Origin: Monosporascus cannonballus
Lineage: Eukaryota > Ascomycota > Sordariomycetes > Xylariales
NCBI GenBank assembly: GCA_004154925.1
Contig: QJNS01000144.1
Span: 1 to 64,000, forward strand
DNA: 64,000 bases
Direction of reading: 5' to 3'
Part shown: positions 58,094 through 64,000 of the stretch, piece by piece
Position numbering within the stretch: position 1 is the stretch's first letter
How the letters are laid out: each line of letters starts with the position of its first letter
Notes under the pieces: model-generated
Seen by the model: the letters and a program-made list of their open reading frames with translations, nothing else
What the model was told of the DNA's origin: nothing
The model's database searches: none
Program-made: the position numbers and the translations under genes

Positions 58094-60517
58094 TTAATGA
58101 GAGATATACTGAAACACGGCAGAAACCTCCTGCTCTCCAGACTCCTGGCGCAGCAGCAAATCCTGTATAGTCTTCAAACCATCGTTGACAAAGTGGTTCC
58201 ACGTGCTCGTGTCACCGTACAGCATCGCGGGCGCCTTGATGAACTGCTTGCCGTCCGGCTTGCACCTCTTACACTTGAAGGTATCGTGCGTATCACAGCG
58301 GGTATCGCCTCTGTACTGGAACAATTCTCGCAGGCTATCGAGCGAGAAGTGACGCTCCACATCCTCGGCCGAGTCGACAACGCAGGACGACAAGGATTGC
58401 TTGTGACTCTGGCGCTGGAAGATCTTCTCCTCGATACTGCCGGTCGTGATGAAGCGGTAGACGAAACAGTCCTTCTTTTGACCGTCACGCCAGACACGGG
58501 CCAGAGCCTGCTGGTCGGCGGCCGGATTCCAATCCGGGTCGAAGAGCACAAGGCGGTTAGCGCCAATGAGGTTGATACCGCAACCACCCGCTTTGCTGGA
58601 AAGCAGGAAGACGAACTCTTCCCCATCGGGATCATTGAATCTGTCGACCAACTTTTGACGCTTATTGACGTTCATCGTACCGTCGAGCCGGAGACAGCCG
58701 TACTGGCGATTACGACACAACCGCTCAAAAAGATCTAGGGTTTGGGTGTAGTTACTGATGAGCACGATCTTGTCGTTTGTATCCTGTCGAATGCGCGCGA
58801 GCATTCGGTCAAGCACCTGCATCTTTCCAGAATACCAAGGCTTGACATCGCGGTCTCGTCCGCGTGCTTCCCTCGGAACGTAGTCTTCAGGCCAGTACTC
58901 CTCGCTACCTGGTAAGTCTTCCGAGAGGTTGAGTAGATCGGGGTGGTTGCAGAGCTTCTTGAGAATGTTGATAGCCTTAAGCGGCTGGCTACCCTTTCCA
59001 CGCAGCAGTGCTTGGATATCCGGGCTCTTGATGAAGTAGTTGTACAGATCCAGCTGGAAGGGAGCAAGGTTGCAGAACACAACGTGTTCGTACTTGACCG
59101 GAAGATACTTGGAGAGAATGTCGTTAGTACGACGTATGATGAACTTATTGACGACGCCGAGCAGTTCACTAAGACACTCGTCACCTTGTTTGCGCTCCGC
59201 TTCACTGGCGTCGGCGTCTCTGCCTCGTAGAATCGGAAGCTCGAACCGCTTCCGGAATTCGAGTCGATTTCCAAGCAACCCAGGGTTTGCGAAGCTGATC
59301 AGAGCAAAATACTCCGAGAGATCGTTTTGGATGGGTGTACCGGAGAGGATGACTCTTCGAGTGACGTTGAGACTGTTTAAAGCGCTAAATGTTTGGCTGT
59401 CCCCGTTCTTTAGCCGGTGACCTTCGTCGCAGAGCATCAAGCCGATTTGAGTATGCTTCAGTTCTTCAACGTTCAACCGGAGCGTCTCATATGAGACAAT
59501 GATGACGGGGCGAGTGACAGAGCGACCACTAGAAATCGCCCATTGCCGCAGCTGCCGCGTCAGCTCTTCTTTGGTAGCCTTGCCGTCAATGGCAAAAGGT
59601 GTGATGGCATCGGCGCCGAGCCATTTCGTGAGCTCGTTAGCCCAGTTTCGGACCAAGCTAGACGGGCATGCAACGATGGCTTTCTGAATCGTAGACTTTC
59701 CGGCGTCTGGCGACTGCTTCAACAAAGTCCACAAGAGAGTGATACACTGGAGAGTCTTTCCGAGACCCATTTCGTCGGCCATGATACACCCGTTCGCCTT
59801 CTCGTCAATCATGCCCGTTACACACCTGTACATAAACTTGACGCCCTCAACCTGATGCGGTCTTAGCACCTTAGCGAGTCTGGGATCAATGACAACAGGT
59901 ACTCTGGGATGCTCTCCTTCGACCTTCTTCTTGATTCCTAGGATCTCTGCCAAGCTCTTATGGACAAGAGGAGCGTCCAATTCTGCCTTGGATTCGTCCC
60001 TGGCATTGTCTTCCTTCTCCTTAGGCTCGGGGGCTTCATTGGGCCTGTCATCGATGGTAGGATCATACAGTACGATGGCGAACTCTCCACTCGGGTCGTG
60101 CAACGGCTTCGCTACGAAAGTGGCGCCCTGTCTTAAGCCTAATAGTGGCGGCGGGCGGTTTGGGTTGTACGCATTGGAGCTCTTGTTGACGAGAGGGACG
60201 ATGAAGGCCTTTCTAAAGACCTTGTCCTTATCCTTTGGCTTGAAAACTGGAAATCGGTTGACGTCTCGATTCGCGAGGGCCAGACGATCAGCATTACAGT
60301 ACGGCTTGTCGCCCGAGTCGTCACCGTCGGCGCCTTTATAGTCGACTTTTCTTTTCTTTCGAGCCGGGCGATCTGTCGCTGGACTCCTGATGGCGGATCC
60401 GGGACATTTGAAGGGCTTGTACAGCTTCTCGACGGAGCCTTGGGAATAGAGACGTTTTCCGGGGGTGTTGTCACCCTTAGACTGAAGGGTCGATACGGCA
60501 GTTACCCTACAAAACAT
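58094..60517 (-). CDS. RAD54: DNA repair and recombination ATPase Rad54
   Basis: This is a Swi2/Snf2-family translocase that works with Rad51 in homologous recombination. The frame encodes 807 residues in one exon. The N-terminus has NTPGKRLYSQGSVEKLYKPF, typical of fungal Rad54. Helicase motifs run in order: DEMGLGKT (I), SLVRNWANELTKW (Ia), DEGHRLKN (II), LSGTPIQNDLSEY (III), then SKAGGCGINLIGANRL (V) and DPDWNPAADQQALARVWRDGQ (VI). The C-terminal zinc-binding segment CDTHDTFKCKRCKPDG follows. The ATG at 60517 gives MFCRVTAVS. However, a TTTGTAG acceptor sits exactly there and a possible GCCAG/GTAAAA donor lies near 60587, so the first residues may belong to an upstream exon for which I find no ATG. 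Confidence 0.93.
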   Translation of the reverse strand: MFCRVTAVSTLQSKGDNTPGKRLYSQGSVEKLYKPFKCPGSAIRSPATDRPARKKRKVDYKGADGDDSGDKPYCNADRLALANRDVNRFPVFKPKDKDKVFRKAFIVPLVNKSSNAYNPNRPPPLLGLRQGATFVAKPLHDPSGEFAIVLYDPTIDDRPNEAPEPKEKEDNARDESKAELDAPLVHKSLAEILGIKKKVEGEHPRVPVVIDPRLAKVLRPHQVEGVKFMYRCVTGMIDEKANGCIMADEMGLGKTLQCITLLWTLLKQSPDAGKSTIQKAIVACPSSLVRNWANELTKWLGADAITPFAIDGKATKEELTRQLRQWAISSGRSVTRPVIIVSYETLRLNVEELKHTQIGLMLCDEGHRLKNGDSQTFSALNSLNVTRRVILSGTPIQNDLSEYFALISFANPGLLGNRLEFRKRFELPILRGRDADASEAERKQGDECLSELLGVVNKFIIRRTNDILSKYLPVKYEHVVFCNLAPFQLDLYNYFIKSPDIQALLRGKGSQPLKAINILKKLCNHPDLLNLSEDLPGSEEYWPEDYVPREARGRDRDVKPWYSGKMQVLDRMLARIRQDTNDKIVLISNYTQTLDLFERLCRNRQYGCLRLDGTMNVNKRQKLVDRFNDPDGEEFVFLLSSKAGGCGINLIGANRLVLFDPDWNPAADQQALARVWRDGQKKDCFVYRFITTGSIEEKIFQRQSHKQSLSSCVVDSAEDVERHFSLDSLRELFQYRGDTRCDTHDTFKCKRCKPDGKQFIKAPAMLYGDTSTWNHFVNDGLKTIQDLLLRQESGEQEVSAVFQYISH

Positions 60518-61277
60518 GTTAATTTACAACCATCAACCGCATATGCGGATAATTGAGGGAATGACGTAGACGACGTACATTTTACCTGGCGTTGAGCACA
60601 CTCGGGATTAAGATCCCCTGCAGCCCGAGCGGGCAGAATCTCCGGCGAAAGAAAATGGCGTCGTGATGTTACAGCGAGTGAAAAACTTGCGGGATTCGGA
60701 TGCCACTTCCTTTTGGATTTCGAAAAGTATTTGAAATCAATTTAGGCAGTTTGTTGATCTGGTAGGCGCGACGCGACTCGGGTCGTGGCGAACCAATAAC
60801 GCCAGATCACGTGATGCTGCCTAATAATCGTGATCAGCTGTCGACAGGTACGAGACGGGGGTAGGTATCTCCCCCAACTTCCGTCTCAGATCATGCACAG
60901 TACTTGGTAGATGAAGCGAATCCGAGTTGCGGAGTTCCCACTTGCATGCTCACCCCGCCGTGATTACATAATGGTGCCAATTCTCTTTTGGAACCTTCCG
61001 CATTCTGTCAAGCGGGCCAATAACCGACGACCTTCTCTTCTATGTAATAAAATGCCCCTTTATGACGATGTTACATCTGTTCTAGTGATAGCGGTATGAG
61101 AGAACCGCATCCGTTCATGCTGTTTCCTGCATTCTCCGGGACCTCCATATCTTGGAGGTGACGAAGATTGCGAGAGGGGGTGAGGCGGGGGAGCACTTAA
61201 TCTAAGTACAGCATTGTACGGCGGTCGTGACCTCCCCCGAGCGTCTGGGCATAGGGGGCAACCCGAGTCAAACCGCA
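60518..61277. promoter_or_regulatory. Divergent upstream region of RAD54 and the mitochondrial carrier gene
   Basis: This is 760 bp with no independent gene. It may hold a RAD54 5' exon or leader intron near 60500-60600. The phrase AGATCACGTGAT at about 60804-60815 is a palindromic E-box-like site, noted without assignment. Confidence 0.45.
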
Positions 61278-62168
61278 ATGTCTGCCGATTTCTGGGCCGG
61301 GTACGTCAGCGGCGCCGTCGGTATCCTCATCGGCAACCCCCTCGACCTCATCAAGGTCCGGTTACAAGCGCGGGATGCCATCAGTGCGCAAACCACCTCG
61401 GCCTACGTGCGGCAGTTCGAGAGCAAGTCGTCTCTGATCACCGGGACCGCGGCCCCCGTTGTCGGGTACGGAGCGCTCAACGCGCTGCTGTTCGTCTCCT
61501 ACAACCGTAGCGAGGCCGCCATCAACAGCGCCCTCGGACTATCCTCCAACCCGTGGACAACGTGGTTCGCCGGTGCCATTGGCGGCCTGGCTACCTGGTT
61601 CGTCAGCGCCCCGACCGAGTTAATCAAATGTCGCGCGCAACTTGCGTCGCCGCCCGTGTCGAGTTGGACTATTGCGAGGGACGTGCTCAGGCGCGATGGC
61701 GTCAGGGGACTCTATTTCGGCGGGGTGGTCACCGCTTTGAGAGACAGCATCGGGTACGGCTTTTATTTCTGGTCCTACGAGATAAGTAGCAAGTGGGTGG
61801 AGTCCAGGAGACAGGACCCGGCATTCGCGCAGGACGCTACCAAGGTCCTGCTCTGCGGTGGCCTTGCCGGCATAGTGACCTGGGCTAGTATATTCCCGTT
61901 GGACGTCATCAAGACGCGGGTACAGACACAAGCGTTTGGTCCGGCGGCAACTCCTCTATTGGAAAGCTACGGAGCGCAGCCGGGACGCTTAGGAGCCATT
62001 GCGATTACCAGGAAGACCTACAGGGAAGAGGGGCTACGTGTATTCTTCAGAGGATTAACTGTTTGTAGTATTAGAGCGTTCTTCGTGAATGCGGTCCAGT
62101 GGGCCGTGTACGAATGGATAATGCTCGAACTCGGACAGGGGCGAGAAACAGATAAACAACCAGCCTAG
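61278..62168 (+). CDS. Mitochondrial carrier family (SLC25) protein
   Basis: This is an inner-membrane solute transporter, 296 residues in one exon. The three carrier repeats each carry the signature PxxxxK: PLDLIKVR at residue 21, PTELIKCR at residue 112 and PLDVIKTR at residue 207. Six membrane helices fit. The middle repeat has Thr-Glu in place of the usual acidic spacing, still within family variation. The substrate is uncertain; the overall pattern resembles the carnitine/basic amino acid branch (SLC25A29/A45-like), but this is a judgement by eye. An in-frame ATG at 61227 would add 17 residues; I use the ATG immediately before the first helix. It is divergent from RAD54. Confidence 0.87.
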   Translation: MSADFWAGYVSGAVGILIGNPLDLIKVRLQARDAISAQTTSAYVRQFESKSSLITGTAAPVVGYGALNALLFVSYNRSEAAINSALGLSSNPWTTWFAGAIGGLATWFVSAPTELIKCRAQLASPPVSSWTIARDVLRRDGVRGLYFGGVVTALRDSIGYGFYFWSYEISSKWVESRRQDPAFAQDATKVLLCGGLAGIVTWASIFPLDVIKTRVQTQAFGPAATPLLESYGAQPGRLGAIAITRKTYREEGLRVFFRGLTVCSIRAFFVNAVQWAVYEWIMLELGQGRETDKQPA

Positions 62169-62348
62169 CTACTTGCTCCCGTTCCCAATGATAACAAAAA
62201 TCTTCAGATTTGCGGACGCAAGGACAATTTGACGCTGACGCGAGCTTGCAACCGCCCAGAGATAGCCTAGCACGATATCGTCATCGCGCTACCTAAGACG
62301 CTATCACACGCCGAGACGCAGGTGAGCGTCTTCGCCCACCCTTATCCA

Positions 62349-62647
62349 CTACTTGTGCTCAAGCGTCCCCGGATTGTGAGCTACATTGTGCCCGTGCTGG
62401 TCCTGGAACAGAACCTATGATGGAGCCGTTAGCTATCTACGTCCCGTCACGATATCCATTACCCGTGGCCAAGAAAAGCTCTGGGATATACCTTGGGGGG
62501 ATTTTTGACGCCCTCCTCCTTCGCCTCCGCCTCGGTCGTCACGACCTTCTCGACCTCGCCCTCGTGGCGTCCGCCGCGGATACGCGTGTACACGTGGTCG
62601 CCCTCCTTGATGGGCTCGCTGTTCTTGTCTCTGACTTGCTCGGGCAT
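62349..62647 (-). CDS. Small HVA_TUDOR (DUF2945) domain protein
   Basis: Exons 62492-62647 and 62349-62414 give 73 residues. The sequence reads GDHVYTRIRGGRHEGEVEKVV, then an acidic helix, PPKVLFQDQHGHNVAHNP and a short tail GTLEHK, which matches the hypervirulence-associated TUDOR domain widely found in fungi and bacteria. The domain is a small barrel of unknown biochemical role; the family name comes from one fungal study and does not imply virulence here. The intron has a GTATAT donor and CATAG acceptor, and the junction restores PPKV. The gene is convergent with the mitochondrial carrier gene, 180 bp away. Confidence 0.85.
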
Positions 62648-64000
62648 TTTGAGGGATGTTTGTAGATTTGAGTGCGTACTGTGCTTGTATGTAGGTAGTC
62701 AGGCGATAGCGTTGATGTGATATATGTGGTAAATGATGGGCTATGCATGTCGTCCGTTCTGTGTCGAGACTGAATATGCAGCCGTGTTATGAGCTCCTGT
62801 TCTGACTGACGGCAGCTTTACGTCATGCGCTCGGATCCCTACCGACTGTAGTAGCCCGGCGCCCAGACACCCCATATCTTCAAGTTCGATTATCAGGGGA
62901 TCAGCAGCATCAGAACCAGAGATGGCTCGCCTCATTTGGCAATTATACATACCGACCGAGAAGCTCAGTGATTGCGCTGAAACTGACAACCGTCTCGATA
63001 ACAACCCGATGATGTTACTGTAGCTCTTCCATCTGTTGCTCACGGGTCGACACACCGCATCGTGATTCCAGCCTCAGATATAACCTCGTAGGAAATTGTC
63101 TTTCTTACCCGAAAGTTGTCAAATCGTCGACTTACAGTTGGTACCATGTCCATGTATCACACTCCTCTCCGATTGTATATTGTTGGCGGCGAGCGCGCGG
63201 CGGTTTGATTCGGTCTGTAGGAATAAAATGAGTATTATGTACACCGTACGAGGCATATATACGGGCGTAAGGGAGTACATAGACCAATACGAGGCTATCC
63301 GCTTCAGCTTCAGAAAGGCTATGACAGCCGGCGCCGGACCACTCTGTCTGCCGGTGCCATCTATTCCAGTCGCTGGTGGGGGCGTTGGACGTGGCGGGCT
63401 GTACGGTGCGTTAATAGGATCCTACCGTTGGCATACTAGGTGTACCCTCTGTCAGCACCATCTCACAGATGATACGTCTGAGCTGCCCGAATATCGTCCA
63501 ATAATATTCCGGACTCTGGCCGGGACATCTCAGCGGCGAACGTCGAATTAGGGACGGGTGGATCTACAGACCATGATTAGTCTAGGCCGGAATGCATCAG
63601 GAAATGCTGACTCTGTCTCTCCTTGTTCCGGGCAACACCCTGGAAGGCTACATGGACTAGAATAGACCGCCGGTGAAGTCCAAATGATGAGACTCCCGAA
63701 TACCACCCCACATCGCCTCCAAATCACTACTGAGGATTTGCTGGAGACCGCTTCGGAATCTTAGCCCCCCTCCTCTCAAAAAATAAATAAATAAATTCGT
63801 CGCTTGATAAAACTCTCCGGCTTCATGTATGCGGGGTCTTTGAGCTTCGGAAATGAAATATTGAGACGAAGAATGGAATTCCATGTAGCCCTTGGAGGGC
63901 GCGGTTTGCGATAGTACAAATATAGTAACGCATTCGTATTCCTAGCCGAACCCGCACACTTGAACTGTCAAGGTGTTATTATATCCAGACAATTACAGCG
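62648..64000. other. Right-edge region without a supported gene
   Basis: This is 1.35 kb upstream of the HVA_TUDOR gene. The open frames are short and unrecognised. A (AAAT)n-type microsatellite lies at 63776-63796. Confidence 0.5.

Overview
The window reads as nuclear DNA of a filamentous ascomycete (Pezizomycotina, most likely Sordariomycetes). The evidence is short introns of about 50-100 nt with GTRNGT donors and CTAAY branch points, compact housekeeping genes on both strands, protein sequences closest in my memory to Neurospora-type orthologues, and one retrotransposon converted to extreme A+T with C-to-T and G-to-A changes, which is the signature of repeat-induced point mutation (RIP).

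Layout. 1-25800 is gene-dense: the 5' end of EFM5 (runs off the left edge), NUO40/NDUFA9, RPN9, GAA1, rhomboid RBD2, mitochondrial aconitase, BUD20, DAM1, a CRAL-TRIO protein, HNT1, MOG1 and a SprT/HMG-box protease resembling GCNA. 25800-31580 is gene-poor, with a possible cytochrome P450 relic, an intron-containing tRNA-Ser(UGA) and a decayed copy of that tRNA's 3' end. 31580-42350 holds RSA3, a YTP1-like membrane protein, a LACTB2-like metallo-beta-lactamase and the SAGA deubiquitinase UBP8, separated by long empty stretches. 42350-58090 is an accessory block: a broken hAT transposase, a divergent pair made of an FTA2-like kinase-fold gene and an uncharacterised gene with a possible PD-(D/E)XK nuclease core, a complete but RIP-destroyed Ty3/Gypsy element with a 5-bp target-site duplication, and an unrecognised GC-rich open frame. 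58090-62650 returns to housekeeping: RAD54, a mitochondrial carrier and a small HVA_TUDOR (DUF2945) protein. The last 1.35 kb holds no gene I can support.

The housekeeping genes do not form a pathway; they cover respiration and the TCA cycle, the proteasome lid, GPI anchoring, ribosome biogenesis, kinetochore attachment, nuclear transport and DNA repair. I rebuilt all multi-exon models by hand from splice sites, and every model keeps frame across its junctions. Two contain very small exons (14 nt in NUO40, 15 nt in HNT1). Three long G runs, two of them next to N gaps, mark weak points in the assembly. The most interesting part is the divergent kinase-fold/nuclease-like pair at 45589-48378, sitting between two transposon relics.
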